From: Ceratorhiza oryzae-sativae
Lineage: Eukaryota; Basidiomycota; Agaricomycetes; Cantharellales; Ceratobasidiaceae
DNA: 64,000 nucleotides
Direction of reading: 5' to 3'
Assembly: GCA_030998015.1 (NCBI GenBank)
Contig: JARWMV010000236.1
Coordinates: forward strand, 930,001-994,000
Of this stretch, positions 12,855-24,832 are shown piece by piece (within the stretch, counting starts at the first letter, position 1; the number at the start of each line of letters is the position of its first letter). The notes beneath the pieces are model-generated. The model was not told where the DNA came from and made no database searches. It saw only the letters and a program-made list of their open reading frames with translations. The position numbers were made by a program, and so were the translations under genes.

Positions 12855-13100
12855 AAGCAAAGTGACAGGGTGAGAGTATCAAAAAATGAGGGGTCGCACT
12901 TCTATGTGGTCGTATCCCTCGATAGGCGCTACATCATCAACCTGCTTTGGAACCTAAGACTAATCCTATATAGATAAACCAGGTTGAGGAAGGATAGCCA
13001 CTGTCACATGACCTCGCTGAGGTATGAAGCCAGCGATATGACGCATATATTCCAGGACAGAGCCATGGCGGCAACCATTCGCTTCCTCCGGCAATGCCAC

Positions 13101-15373
13101 TTATATAATATACAGCGCGAAAAACTTCTGGGCCGCCTCCATCTCTCTTTCGATAGTTTGCGCACGCCTGTCCGATCTCGGTTTGATCAATGACGGAAAG
13201 TCCTTCGGTGTTCTGACCGCCGTTCCGCAAAAGCGGTACTTGCGCTCACAGTAACACTCCCTCTGGGAGAATCAAATGCCCAAATCAAGCGCGACAAGGC
13301 GATGAAAATGTCTTGTTCAGCCATCTGAATTCCAGGACACACGCGGCGCCCTGAAATGTTATTGGTGTGTTAGGAGACCAAGGCTGCTTAAATTAACCCC
13401 AACTAACCTGCTCTGAAGCCAAAGTGACCTCGTTTGTACGGGTCACCTTGGGCAACCGATCCAGCCATTGACCTGCTCTGATTCAAATATCTTTCAGACC
13501 TAAACTTCTCTGGTTCGTTGAATAGATCAATATTTGTATGTACGTCCTATATGTTACATACAACTATGGATTAGGGGGTGTTATCAGGCCCTCAAAAAAG
13601 GACTTGTTGAACTGACTCCTTGATCCATTCGGCAAAAAATATCTTTGGTAATGGTCGTCTGTTCGCAGGGACGCGGACAACATACCTCCATCACGAGGAA
13701 AGAAGTATTATACCTTATTCTAGCCGTTAGGGCACCCCCGTCGGAATTGCAGGTCTCCATCAGGTGGCCTCTTTAATGACCGAAATTACTTATGGTTAAA
13801 TATGCCACGCGAGCTGAAATATTTTTGGATAGACCAACTTGCTCGCATAAACGGCAAATACCTTTCATCTTGCCATTTCGGTAGGGTGTCTTCATGATAT
13901 AGATTATCAATTTCGGTACGAGCACACCGGAGGATTTCAGGGTCGCATACAAGCCTACAAGATCGACGTATATAACTTGTGAGAAGGAAACTATATACAC
14001 CGTCAGTATGGCTGCTTACACGAGCAGAGATGTCCATACGACCCCTGCTACCTAATTAACAAAGGCTGTAGTTAATGTGGTGTGAGAGCTCTTTAAACGC
14101 TTACTATGCCTGAGCCCCCCTTTAGCACGATCGAGCAAGTTATCATCCGTTGATTGCGCGTAAGCCCGTTTGTAGTCGCTCGAGGCGCAAATTGTACGCC
14201 ATATTATTTGTGTTTATCCCTTTGGCTCTGCGCTGGTATCCCCTTCTATGAGCTCTGCGGTTTAATTAGGAAAATAGCAAGTAGCCCCTAAAGGCGAGTG
14301 GGGCTCACCTCTATATATTTTTTATCCTTTCTCCGAGTTTCTTGCATTTATTTCCCCACGGCAGCCCGACTTCGGGGGGGGGTAGCTTGAGTCTGGTTGT
14401 TAGCCTACCTAAATTAATCAATGAAAATCGTATACTCACTTGAGCCAAGGAAATTGGTCTGCTACAGGTATTTTTCCGGATATATTGGTCGATTCCCTCA
14501 CTACTTCTTCAATTCTGTGGATGATGGAGCCTTTGTGACTCCCGCATCGCCCCCAGTCCCTAGTGATTTGTAGAGATTTTTACTCGGAATAGTCGCAATA
14601 CAAATCGGACAGCACTTATACATGTTAACAAACTTGTTGTATATCTCATCGTATGGCGCATGAAACCCCCAGGCTCGTGCAAGAAGTCATACAACAGCTG
14701 TACAATCTCCGCTTCCTTATGTGAAACATGTTTGGTCTTAAGAGGATTGGGAGCGAAACATCGCACAATCTGCTCTTGTTTGCATCCTTCTGAGCCCTGC
14801 AATACGACATACTCAAAGATGAGAGCTGAAGTCGAGTCTGTGGTGTATATGAACTTACAAACATAGGTCACCCTGGGCAGATATTTCGGCCCCCGTATTC
14901 CATGGCCTTCCGGAATAGATAGAGCCGCGTTTATCGAACAACTCCCGTATGTGTCTTCCGTCTCCTGCAATATTGATCAAGTTGCTAGTGCCTATCTTAA
15001 GACAGACGATTGAACCATACTTGCCATGTAGTTGGCGCAACCTAGACGTCCAACCATACCGATACATCAAACAATGAGGCATTGTGATCCATTGAGAGCA
15101 GCGAAAATCCCTACGCTTGGCCCAATTAGATCGCTTGACTTCAACGAGTTGCCTATGCAGGCCACGGCCGCGGCCCCGCGTATACGTCGTGTTTTGTACG
15201 AGCGTAGACCGTAATAAAATGCATGAATATAAGGTACCTGGAGGGAGTTGGGCATGCCGACTACCAGGCCAGCCCCAACAATAACCTGAAAACATAAGCA
15301 CTAACGGTGCCCCAACGAAGGGGTTGGAAAGAGTAAGACATATGTCTGCAGTAGTAATCATCAAGGTCGTCAA
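13101..15373 (-). pseudogene. Decayed cytochrome P450 (copy 2)
   Basis: Tandem relative of the P450 just downstream. Recognisable pieces run in the same order: membrane anchor (GYCWGWPGSRHAQLPPG) from an ATG at 15373, the exon with ELFDKRGSIYSGRP, the helix region VQLLYDFLHEPG, the FPWLK segment, the K-helix side (DTLPKWQDERYLPFMRA), a haem loop reading FRAGRRVCPG, and a tail RRAQTIEREMEAAQKFF. Damage: exon 2 has lost the LPIVGN motif and its acceptor. A C-run near 14370-14380 shifts frame. An in-frame TAG follows KNI near 14310, two stops and a shift fall in the I-helix exon around 14110-14150, and the ExxR exon carries a TGA in place of the codon before the conserved Trp-Arg-Pro. Several independent lesions make this a pseudogene rather than a sequencing artefact. 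Confidence 0.85.
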
Positions 15374-15780
15374 TGGAAAAGCCGAGGAGTGAAAGGTATG
15401 GAAGAAGTGCGAAGAAGGCAGGGAGGAATATGGTATTTATATACACAAGTGGGCTAGAGCTTCCTATAATCTGGATTACTTCAAATATGTGCGTCGTGAG
15501 GTATAATCTGGCCACTCCTCAGACCGGGCCTTGGCCCATTGGAACTGCTGGAATCATCTATCAAGGAGCTGCGCTTTCCTATAGGTATGAGCCGCGGTTC
15601 GGTGTCGATCGGGTCGCCGCACTGTGCTTGCCCGCAGTTAGCTCTATTCACGACTTAATAGATTAACTAAGTGTCGTTCCACGTTAGGCGAAGTTCGTTC
15701 GGACCCTAATGTATGAAGTCCACTTGTTCATTAAGTTGTCAATTAGCGAGTCCAACCCTCCATCTAGTTTATACAGTCGG
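15374..15780. other. Intergenic, nothing recognised
   Basis: About 400 bp between the P450 pseudogene and the nucleotidase stop. Short open frames here look random and no motif was recognised. Confidence 0.4.
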
Positions 15781-16845
15781 CTACTTCTTGAAAACCTCTG
15801 GCCAGATAGCTCTTAGTTCTTCCAGTCCGTTTATGACATCGATATTATCCTCCGGTTTCAAATCACCTACATTACCTACTCCACCGCTTGCGTTCGTGCC
15901 TGCCAGTTTCTTGGCGTCTAGTGCGGCTGAATATAGAAATGCACAGTGAGCCCATTTGGCACTTCGGACGTTGCCAAAGTTGTCATCAACGAAATAAGAT
16001 TTTTCCGCGGTCGTATTAGCCAGCTCAAGCGCCTATATGCACCAGGCAAGCGTTAGAGAAGGGGGATGATGCAATCAATGTGTTCGAACCTGGTCATAAA
16101 ATTTCTTCTCCGGTTTGCAAGCAAAATCGTGTGTACCGTAATCGCAAAAGACAACTCCTTCAAATAGGTCTTCTAGCTGCAATATCTTCAGGACACGCTG
16201 AGCGTGCTGAAGGATTGGATTAATTTTAAATTATATCTGGGGAGTTCAAGAGCTCACGGTTTTGTAGGCATTGGTAAGCGCCCATATCCGTGCCTTGGAT
16301 GTGTCGATATCTTCGAGGAGCTTGCGTACTGCCGGATTAGGCGTGAGAAGCTCCTCCAAGGGAAGGGAGGCATCCACCCTCGCATCGAAGTCTAGAGGGT
16401 CTATAAACAGACTTAACGACCAATAATACGGGATTAGTATAACGGGTTTGCGCACCTACTTCGTGGTGTTTGATCAACCCCCTCACGGAGAGACCTATAT
16501 CAGCCATGGGATCAAAATTTTGATGACATCATTCACCGAGCAGCGCACCATATTCGGTGTAATATCGACGATGCAGAGCACGAGCCTCATCGGGCTCAAA
16601 TTTCATATCTACAAAATACTCTAGACACGGGATTATTGACGATCTATGCTGAAAACCTCTACACTTACGATGGATCTTACCCTGAACCATTGAAACTATA
16701 CGGTCATTTGGGGGGTAAAGTGTATTGTCTATGTCGAACCTAGTTTTAATTATTTTATTTTATTTATATCACGAAACGTAGATTTCTACCAGACTACGAC
16801 TCTATCGTCATCGGACTCGGTTGGAGCATAGCGAATGAGAGACAT
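15781..16845 (-). CDS. HAD-family pyrimidine 5'-nucleotidase (Sdt1/Phm8 type)
   Basis: Haloacid dehalogenase phosphatase that dephosphorylates nucleoside monophosphates, typically UMP/CMP, in salvage or nucleotide catabolism. Seven exons: 16845-16790, 16739-16669, 16620-16537, 16494-16456, 16400-16258, 16206-16090, 16032-15781. They total 762 bp (253 aa), fully in frame. Motif I is VWFDIDNTLYP (nucleophile Asp) split by the first intron. Motif II is the IWALTNAYK segment, the Lys of motif III is in CKPEKKFYDQA, and motif IV is YFVDDNFGNV. The family signature DPLDFDARVD...LEELL sits after a helical cap. Length and motif order match yeast Sdt1/Phm8. It is divergent from the mitochondrial carrier with only 101 bp between starts. 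Confidence 0.9.
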
Positions 16846-16946
16846 GGTAATCGTTGTGGGTGGCAAATCCTGAGGCACGTGAGCTTACGTCATGAACAGC
16901 GCTTGGGGTAGCTCGCGACTATCACTTCCCTAGACCGGCCTCTTTT
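16846..16946. promoter_or_regulatory. 101 bp divergent promoter
   Basis: The start codons of the nucleotidase (-) and the mitochondrial carrier (+) are 101 bp apart, so both genes must share this sequence as promoter and 5' UTR. A CACGTG palindrome lies at 16876-16881. Confidence 0.5.
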
Positions 16947-19372
16947 ATGAGTAGAGACGATCGACCGTCGAGCGGAGATGCCCTGTTCAAGGCAACGCTC
17001 AGTGGTCATGCTGACCGGCCTTTTATTCCTCGTCTCAGGAGCGATCCAAGCCCCTATGCTATACCCCCTCGACTCGAGGACTACCGCTCAGCGGAAGGTT
17101 CAGACCGTGAAAGACGACTCCGGAAATTATGGGGACAGCTTCCAACTTCACCCAAAAATCGTGACGACGAACACAGAGTTGTTATGCCTCCGGTATTCAG
17201 CCATATTGGCGAGCTTACGCCCGAGCATGCTGCTCAACTGAGGAAGGTTTATGATATGGAACTAGTTGGACGTTGCCAAGATCCTTCCTCCGTACGAGAA
17301 GGAGAGCGAAATCACCTAGAGGTAGACTGGGATGGGTTTAGAGCGTATGCCAATGCCAAAGAAGCTGGTGAGTATGCCCTACGTCGTGTACTCTCTGGCT
17401 GAAGCTTTGCTTCTGCAGAGCTTTGGACGATATTTCATGACGAGCTTGACCTTGATGGTAACGGACATCTTGACGCGCAAGAAATTAATGCTGCTTTATC
17501 TAAAGCTGGGCTTGAACTTGACCCGACGGCTCTGGCCGACCTTATGGCATCGCTCTCAACTCGGCCGCACTCCCACCAGATCACCTTCCCAGAATTTCGC
17601 GATTTTCTCCTCCTTTTGCCCAGAAAGGTTTCGCCCCATGAAATTTACCAGTTCTATAAGGTTCGTTGTCCTTGTTTAGCTCGGCGATACCGGTTACCTT
17701 AATTGTACACCAGGTCAAGAAATTTCTGGGTGATGATGGACGTGGTTCAGCACGCGTAAACATGGAAGGTAGGAGACCTAGAAACCGCTTATTGTCATTT
17801 TGTGCGCGCTGTTGACTGGACTAGGCGATGTTAGTTTGTCGGCAGAAGATCGACCACCGCCGACTAAACCACCTGTGACGCGCCTAAGCACACGTGCGCT
17901 AACACTTCCAGAACCACCCCCAGCCGAACGTGTTGATTTCCCCCCGTCTGATCGTCACGACGAAGCCGTGCTTAAACCCAATGAGGATAGCCAATTTAAG
18001 GAACACGTAGAAGAGCCTAAGCAAAGCTGGCTCGAGGGCGACCAAGCGTTGAAGTTCTTGTTGGCAGGTGGAATAGCGGGAGCGGGTAGGCATCTTCTGG
18101 CTCAAACGTAATCACGCACTAACAAATATATGTAGTATCGCGGACTGCCACTGCCCCATTTGATCGTTTGAAAGTATATCTCATGACGCGACAGCCGGGG
18201 GCGACAGAGAACATCAAGCGGACGGTAACCCCTGATTCTTCTGGACGACCGACCAACGTCACTGCGGGGAGTGCTCGTGCCCTTGGCCGTGCTGTAGGAA
18301 ACCTATATGCTGAAGGTGGTTTGGCGGCGTTTTGGGTTGGAAACGGATTGAATATTGTTAAAATATTTCCTGTAAGCAACACTCCATCGTCTAGACTATA
18401 TGCTCACATGTTACATGTAGGAAAGTGCAATCAAGTTTATGTCGTATGAGTCATCAAAACGCTTTTTTGCACGATATGTAGATGAAGTAGAGGACCCTCG
18501 AAACATCAGCGGGACAAGCCGATTCATCTCCGGTGGAATTGGAGGGATAACCAGCCAGCTGAGTAAGATAGATCCCTCTAGCTCCACGATAGCGAGTCTA
18601 ATTGTGAGCATGTGGTGCGTAGTAATATACCCAATAGAGACCCTCAAAACCCAAATGATGAGCACGACAGGAGGCAGGCAATCCGTAATACCGGCCATGA
18701 AGCGCCTCTGGGCGTTGGGAGGGGCACGAGCCTATTATCGTGGCTTGACGGTACGCTATACCCGGCCCTAGACTTTGCCAAACGGCCAAAGGCTAAAACT
18801 CAAGGCAGATTGGGTTAATCGGCGTTTTCCCGTATTCTGGTAGGTTACTCAATTGAACAGTTGGGCACGAGTACCCCGAACTGATAGGTAATAAAATTTT
18901 ACCTAGCGATCGATATGTCAACGTTTGAGGCTCTCAAGCTCGCATACGTTCGATCCACAGGCACGCCCGAGCCTGGGGTGCTTGCCCTACTGGCATTTGG
19001 TAGCGTCTCCGGTTCGGTCGGTGCAACGTCAGTATACCCGCTAAACCTCGTTAGGACGAGATTGCAGGCATCAGGTTCTTCTGGCCATCCACAGGTATAT
19101 GACGGCATTTGGGATGTCGCGAGGAAGACCATGCAAAATGAAGGTTGGCGAGGGTTCTACAAGGGGTTGGTACCTACACTTGCCAAGGTCAGTTTAATCG
19201 GTGGCCGAGTGAATATAGGAGCTGACATTCGCGGCCCGAAGGTTGTTCCTGCCGTTTCGATATCCTATGTTGTGTATGAGAATTGTAAACGCAGGTCTGT
19301 CTTCCTGTCTGACTCATGCGATGTTATTTGACCGGACATTTGTCCTCCATGACCCACAGACTCGGTGTTTAA
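16947..19372 (+). CDS. Ca2+-regulated mitochondrial ATP-Mg/Pi carrier (SCaMC/Sal1-like)
   Basis: Inner-membrane carrier exchanging ATP-Mg for phosphate, gated by an N-terminal Ca2+-binding domain. Eleven exons: 16947-17367, 17419-17660, 17714-17768, 17825-18085, 18136-18371, 18421-18562, 18623-18750, 18809-18839, 18907-19187, 19242-19294, 19360-19372. They sum to 1863 bp (620 aa) in frame. One canonical EF-hand (DLDGNGHLDAQE) is seen; the flanking helices suggest further degenerate EF-hands. A Pro-rich linker follows. Then come three carrier repeats, with signatures APFDRLK (repeat 1), YPIETLK (repeat 2) and YPLNLVR (repeat 3). The very short last exon adds RLGV. The order EF-hands-linker-carrier is diagnostic. 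With a single clear Ca2+ loop the Ca2+ response may be reduced (inference). Confidence 0.9.
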
Positions 19373-19869
19373 TTTCGCCATCATGTTCACTTGTCTTCTG
19401 CCCTTCCATGCTCTGACTGCATGCTATCTGCCGCCCACATGCTTGATTCCTATCACTACTGGCTTCAACTTCTGCCCGACCACTCTCGCACTCAGCACCA
19501 CATTGCACTCGTTCCTATTCGGTCTAGCTTGTATGCTCATAATATCACAATCTGATGAACCAGAAACTTTGAAAGATGGGTGTAGTAACTTGTGCACTGC
19601 CATGTAGAACATTGGTACGCTTATTTCTAGTAAGTGGATGTACGAAGATAAATTAGGGAAGTGTACAGATTGCACAATGCGTAAAACAGATGTAGACATC
19701 CGGTTACAGTAAAGTACATTTACAATTGGCCAAGACGCTCAAGGTTCATAAAACATTGCATCGACTCGCCACTCTTGGAACACGCATGAATCAAAAAAGC
19801 GTCTGCAGGCATCAAACACATTAAAAATCGGCCACCTGACCCAATGGATTAACTGCCCGGGAAGGACTC
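19373..19869. other. Convergent 3' intergenic region
   Basis: About 500 bp between the carrier stop and the stop of the convergent gene at 19870. No exon, repeat or RNA gene recognised. Confidence 0.45.
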
Positions 19870-22390
19870 TCATGAAGCCACACTGCGCCACATTCCAGCA
19901 TCTGGCACGCCCGACTGGCGCTGGACGATTCGCATCGTGCGCCGTCGTACACGCTCGGCGCTGCTCATTTCGCCGAGTGTGCTCTCGTCCTCGACTTCGT
20001 CCTCATCGGTATCCTCCGCCGCGTCTTCTGCAGCTTGTAGTTCAAGCACTGGCCCGGGATCAACCGAGCGTGCAAGATCGCGCATGGCATATATTCGTTC
20101 TCGTGATTGCCGTGGTGTCTGAGTGTGAAGACGCAAGGGCGGGACGAGAACACCCGGCTCATTGTGCAAGCTTGTCTTTGGTTCACGTTCATCAGTCGGA
20201 GACGTGGCCAATGGGCCAGCGGCAATCCTAACAGGAAGCGATGTTGCAAACTTGGAAGGGTTGTCCCACTTTGAGCCTGTGCATATAAATAGGTTAAACG
20301 TAAGTTTCGAGGCTGTGTGGAAAATACATGTGGGGTTTTTACGCGTACCATTGGACTCCTCGCTTGTGAGTGACACAGTATCTGGGGAATCGCCAAACTT
20401 TCTTCGGGCATCGAAAAAATCCCAGGCCTTGCCATTGGGTTTCCAGGCATTACGATGGGACGGCAAGTCCGCGGCCAAAAGTTCACGCAGCTTGTCCTCT
20501 CCCGGGCGTACCTGTCGTGCCTTGGTAGCCTGTTGGGGTGATTTGGGTGTGGACTTGGTTCTAGAAGGTGTAGGAGTGGAGCTCAGATCAACCGTGAGCA
20601 GAGCCGGGACGGGTGCTTTGCGTCCAATGGGGGGTGCCTGTTTGGCTGCTTTCGATTTGGCCTTTGCCTTGGCTTTCGCACGCAGCGTCGTAGGTTGCTC
20701 AGAGGCACTCGTCTCGTCATCCGCGGGAGCATCCGGTTGATCATCCCCATCCTCGTCATCAAGATCGAAAAGGACGGCTAAAATCACCGGCATGAGCACC
20801 GTGCGACGAGTTTAAATTCAACATAGGGCCGTCTAGACTCACGTGTCCCTGTTAGCTCGACATCGCTATAATCGCCATCACCATCATCCTTCCGGGGTAC
20901 CGGCTGGGACGCGCCATCTTCTTCTTTCACATCGGCCTGGAACGTGACCTTGCGCTTGCCCTCCGCAACTCCGTTTCGGGGTGTTCGCACCCGTGTTTCC
21001 TCATCTCCTGACTGCTCCTCTTCTGGCACTGTGGGAGGCGCTCCTACTTTAGCTTGTTGGCTCGCCCGCTTGAACCGACGCTGCTCGGCTTCTCGGGCAG
21101 ATTCGCGCGCACGCATTTCGTCCCCCGCGCGTATTTGGAAAGAGGCAGAGACCGCAAATGAATCGTCCATGGCGTTGCGTGAGACCGTCTCCCGCTGGGG
21201 TGAAGGGGTGGAAACGAGTGATCCCGATTGGGGTGGCGCCACGAAATTAGACTGTCGAAGTGACTGGGATAGCATCGATGGACCAGTATGAGTATTCGGT
21301 ACAGAGGCCCGCCGTACAGGGAGCGGCACCTGGGACCCTTGGGTTTGAGCCGCAGGGGTGCCAGGGCTGGGTGCACCAGTAGCAGCAGCCACAGTAGCCG
21401 TGGGACTGAACTCTCTCACCGAGAGAGCTGCGGGCGGGGCATGGGCCGTCTCGGGGGAGGACACAGATTCGTGTCCGACTTGCTGCCTCCAGTTGTCCCG
21501 CCAGCGATTCCAAACGACCTCGACTTCGCCACGGAGATGCCGTTCTTTCTCCATTAATTCAGCCACTTGTGAATCGACAAATGCTTGAATAGCGTGTTCA
21601 GCCTGTGCGCGAAATTGGCCAGAAGTTACGGAGGCCGCCTTGGAAAGGTATACAAATACAGGATGCGACGGGGAGTACGGGGGCGGGTGGAATAATGGCG
21701 GGAGCGTGGGAAGGTGTGAACGAGGTGTCGAGGCGGGCGTCGGGGACGAGGGTCGCTGAGGTGTCGAGGGTAGCCCGGCTGGCTTGGGGTCGCAGGCAGC
21801 AGCAAGCCGAATGCCTTGGAATACTGCGAGTGGCTCTCGCGGGCCGCAGATATCTGTTTAGCATCCTACGCGCACACAGAGAAACCATGAGCTCGCGTAC
21901 AACAGGGCAAACCGCACAAGCGTCCCCCCACCTCCCCGGAACCGACACTCACCAGACACCCGTCGGAGCCGACATTGACTTGGACATATCCGTCACGTCC
22001 GCGCAGGATTTCAGCGTCGGCGAACTCGTCGCCGGGAGCGACGAGTCCTTCCTTGAGCTCAAAGTCGGGCGGAACCTCGATCGCTACCCGGTACACGGCA
22101 GTGCAGCAGAGCAGACACGAGACCGTCGTCCATTGAACACGGCTCTTGCCTTCTGGTGCTGCTCGCCGTCGCAGAGTTAGCTGACCGTGGGACTAATCAT
22201 GCTGTTAATCGGGTATCTGGGGTTTGTCACCGCCTGATTAACGCACCACATGAATGCCTGCATCCCCGACATACACTCGCTGGTAATTCGCCGGGGTCGA
22301 GTCAGGTGCTGGGTCCGACGCAGAGGCCGGCTCGGGGGCACTCGTGATGGCGACGTTAAGGCATCTGCACGCAAATTCCTGCAGACTCAT
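19870..22390 (-). CDS. Uncharacterised protein: Cys-rich N-terminus, coiled coil, acidic tail
   Basis: I do not recognise this protein. Exons 22390-22247, 22180-21953, 21865-21722, 21638-20843, 20777-20349 and 20276-19870 give 715 residues in frame. The N-terminus carries FACRCLNV (CxC) and about 60 residues later TVSCLLCCTAVYR (CxxCC), spacing that suggests a small zinc-binding fold. Residues about 170-240 form helices (FRAQAEHAIQAFVDSQ, MEKERHLRGEVEVVWNRW). The middle is disordered, with basic patches (RAKAKAKAKSKAAK) resembling nuclear targeting. A conserved-looking AWKPNGKAWDFFDARRKFGD lies near residue 560. The C-terminus is acidic, then basic (SAERVRRRTMRIVQRQ). The 83 bp intron 21639-21721 uses a GTTCAC donor and is the least certain junction; without it the frame breaks. 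A nuclear, DNA- or chromatin-associated role is only a suggestion. Confidence 0.7.
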
Positions 22391-22917
22391 GGGAGGTCGG
22401 AACGCAGCGCTGGTCGTTGTCGAACAGAGAGTGGGAGGGGATCGACCTCGAGCATGTGCTCCGACAGCGCTTATAAAACCGCCCAAAGTATTTGTTTGTC
22501 TCGTGCAAAAAAATTCAAGGTGTTTCAGCTCGTTGGTGAGCGACTAGTGCGAGTGGGGACCCATTCATCTGGTGCGCTATGCTGTCGATGACCGACGAAT
22601 GCCATCTGGCTCTGGCCTTGGAGTCTCCGGACTCGTCCGAACGTCATCGCACCCTTGCGACAGTTTACAGAAACGCCCCCGGCTCTTGGCCTCAATTGGG
22701 GAACACGCTAGTCCGGCAGAATGGGTGATGATCATCATATGGCAGATGTGTAAAACAGAGACATGTGGAGGGCGCATACAATCGTACAAACAGCGTAAAC
22801 AAACGTGAAGAACAGATGCGAATGACAGAAACGAAAGAATAATGATATCCAAGAGCGCTGAAACCGAAAAAATACAGTTTGATGCGGAACAACGGGAAAA
22901 ATGAGAGTCGAAATGAT
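22391..22917. other. Intergenic, promoter of 19870-22390 gene
   Basis: About 530 bp between the start of the uncharacterised gene and the stop of the F-box-like gene, both on the minus strand. It presumably holds the promoter of the former and the 3' UTR of the latter. No further gene seen. Confidence 0.4.
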
Positions 22918-24350
22918 TTAGCAGGCACGGGTAACGATTCCCAGAGCGGCTCCGGCTGCCAGCACAGCAGGCGTAGCGATGGAGCGCGGGAGAGGAAGAG
23001 ACAAGACCGACGATTCGGCCAATAGACACATGACGACTGCAGCGTGGAACGTCGTGCTCGAGGCGACAGTGGCAAGGAGCGAAGTAAGACTCTTGGCCGA
23101 GCCTTGTTTGCCGCTCGGCTCTGTGTCCATCACGAGGTGATCAGACCGAACCTGGGCGTCTTGGCCAACAGCGCGAATTCGGGTAGGGATCCCCAGTTGG
23201 TCGCGTTCAACCACGTATTCAGCGGGCTCTTCGCCATCAGCCCGCAGCCACGACACCTTTTCCAAGGGCGATACGCTCGCGAGCTGGACAACCGCCAGCA
23301 ACTCGGTCTCCCGTGCTCGATCGGTAAGTAATGTCGCCTTGTGCGGCTCGGCCGAAACTGCGGCAGATGCCTCGTTGGCCGACGGCGCAAACGGCAGGTG
23401 CAGTTGTCGTAATTTCGAGCCGGTGGGTATGCACTCGATGGGATCCTGAACATCAAACAGTCAGTTTGGTTTGGAACTCGGGGAGGATCAGGTGACTTAC
23501 AATCGTGTCTGTCGTGCGCCACTCGGTGTGTCCGGTGCTGAAATCAAACGCCCGGGACCTCAAGTCGAGGGACCTCAGGCCGGGAGCCGCGGCGAGGATA
23601 GCCTTGGGGACATTCACACCCGAGGTCGTGAATTGCAGGCTGAATGGATCAAACGCAAGCTCCTCGAGGTTAGGGATGAGAGGGAGGGCACCGTCGATGA
23701 GCTCGAGGCAAGCGTCCTCGGCAAATCCTTCGCACATGTGTGCGGAAAGCGCGGTCAAGTTCGGGGCCATACGGACCAGAGGTGCAAGGTGGGAGACTCC
23801 GTCGAGATGGAGAACGCGGAGTGCGGGGAAAGTGGTGTTTGCGGGGAGCACCCGAGCGAGAGCTGAGCCCAGAGCGATGCCTTGGGCGTTGAAGCGGAGG
23901 AGCTGGGTCCATGCGCTTGCAACGTAGTCTCCTCGATGGTCGGGGATCTGGACGCGCAGGGTGCGCAGTTGCGGTGCATTCAGGAGGATATGCGCGAGCA
24001 GAGACAAAATAGACTCGGTGCACTGAGACTGGCAGGCCGCTGCAAACGTCTCGAAAAAGTCATATTCGAGACGGAGCGTAAAGTGCCTAATTTGGAAATA
24101 CATTAGCCCGAGTCAAATAGGCTAAGTCGATTGTAACGGACCTCATGTAGCTGAGTATCTCGGGGTCTGCACACGCAAGCGACTCGAGTCTGGAGACAGA
24201 CGCTGCGGTGATGGAGCGAAACAAGAGCGCCCTGGCCGCAAGGCGTGTGGTGCGGCAGGCGGAGGCCAAATTGCGGAGATCGGCGTCGCTGTCGGCGGCG
24301 ACGGCGACGTGGTGGAGGAGCTCGGCGGGGAGCGCGAGGAGTGAGGCCAT
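22918..24350 (-). CDS. F-box-like leucine-rich protein with hydrophobic C-terminus
   Basis: Three exons, 24350-24142, 24086-23501 and 23445-22918 (1323 bp, 440 aa), in frame. The N-terminus (LLALPAELLHHVAVAADSDADLRNLASACRTTR) is a typical fungal F-box-like opening. It would bind Skp1 in an SCF ubiquitin ligase. Residues about 90-260 contain irregular leucine-rich repeats ([39 protein letters not shown]). The last 60 residues are hydrophobic (TFHAAVVMCLLAE, TPAVLAAGAALGIV) and could form a membrane tail, which is unusual for this class. Agaricomycetes carry many such F-box proteins; substrate unknown. Confidence 0.75.
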
Positions 24351-24832
24351 CGGGGAGAGTTGCGCTCAGTCCACCACCACCCCGGCTTATGAACTGGCGG
24401 ATGCACACACTCATTGTCACGGACAATGGACAGATCGTCCTTGGGCCATGAGGGCTTGAAGCAGCCCAATTGCCAATTGTGCTAACTAAGCAATAGCCAA
24501 TCAACATGCGCCGCACCACTATCCAGACTATATCCAATGCTCGCCCCCCCCTGCGCCTTCTGCTCGCGTGTCGACAGAGATGAGTGTGTCTGATACACGG
24601 CACACATGCGAGGCAACATAATATTGCAGCGTCTCCCGTCTCCAGCTCGTCACTTGCCCAACCCAGACAATACCACCCCCCACGTGGTGGCTATGCTGCT
24701 CTCCGCGATCTCTTTGGTCCTGTTGGTGCCATTCTCATTGTTGGCCTCGCATGATGATCCACAGACATCCACCTTAAAACTCAATTCCAAAATCATCTAA
24801 TTACTTCTCGCCGCTCAAGACAATAGCTCTCT
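24351..24832. other. Intergenic, nothing recognised
   Basis: About 480 bp upstream of the F-box-like gene and downstream of GlnRS (both minus). A CACGTG occurs at 24680-24685. A 64-codon open frame at 24606-24800 has no recognisable features and is not called. Confidence 0.4.

Noticed and set aside
21639..21721. Apparent frameshift in the gene at 19870-22390
   Set aside because: A GT...AG intron of 83 bp restores frame and makes total exon length a multiple of three, so no indel need be assumed.
24606..24800. 64-codon open frame starting MRGNIILQRLP with a hydrophobic middle
   Set aside because: No homologous motif, no splice partner, and it lies in the spacer between two well-defined genes.
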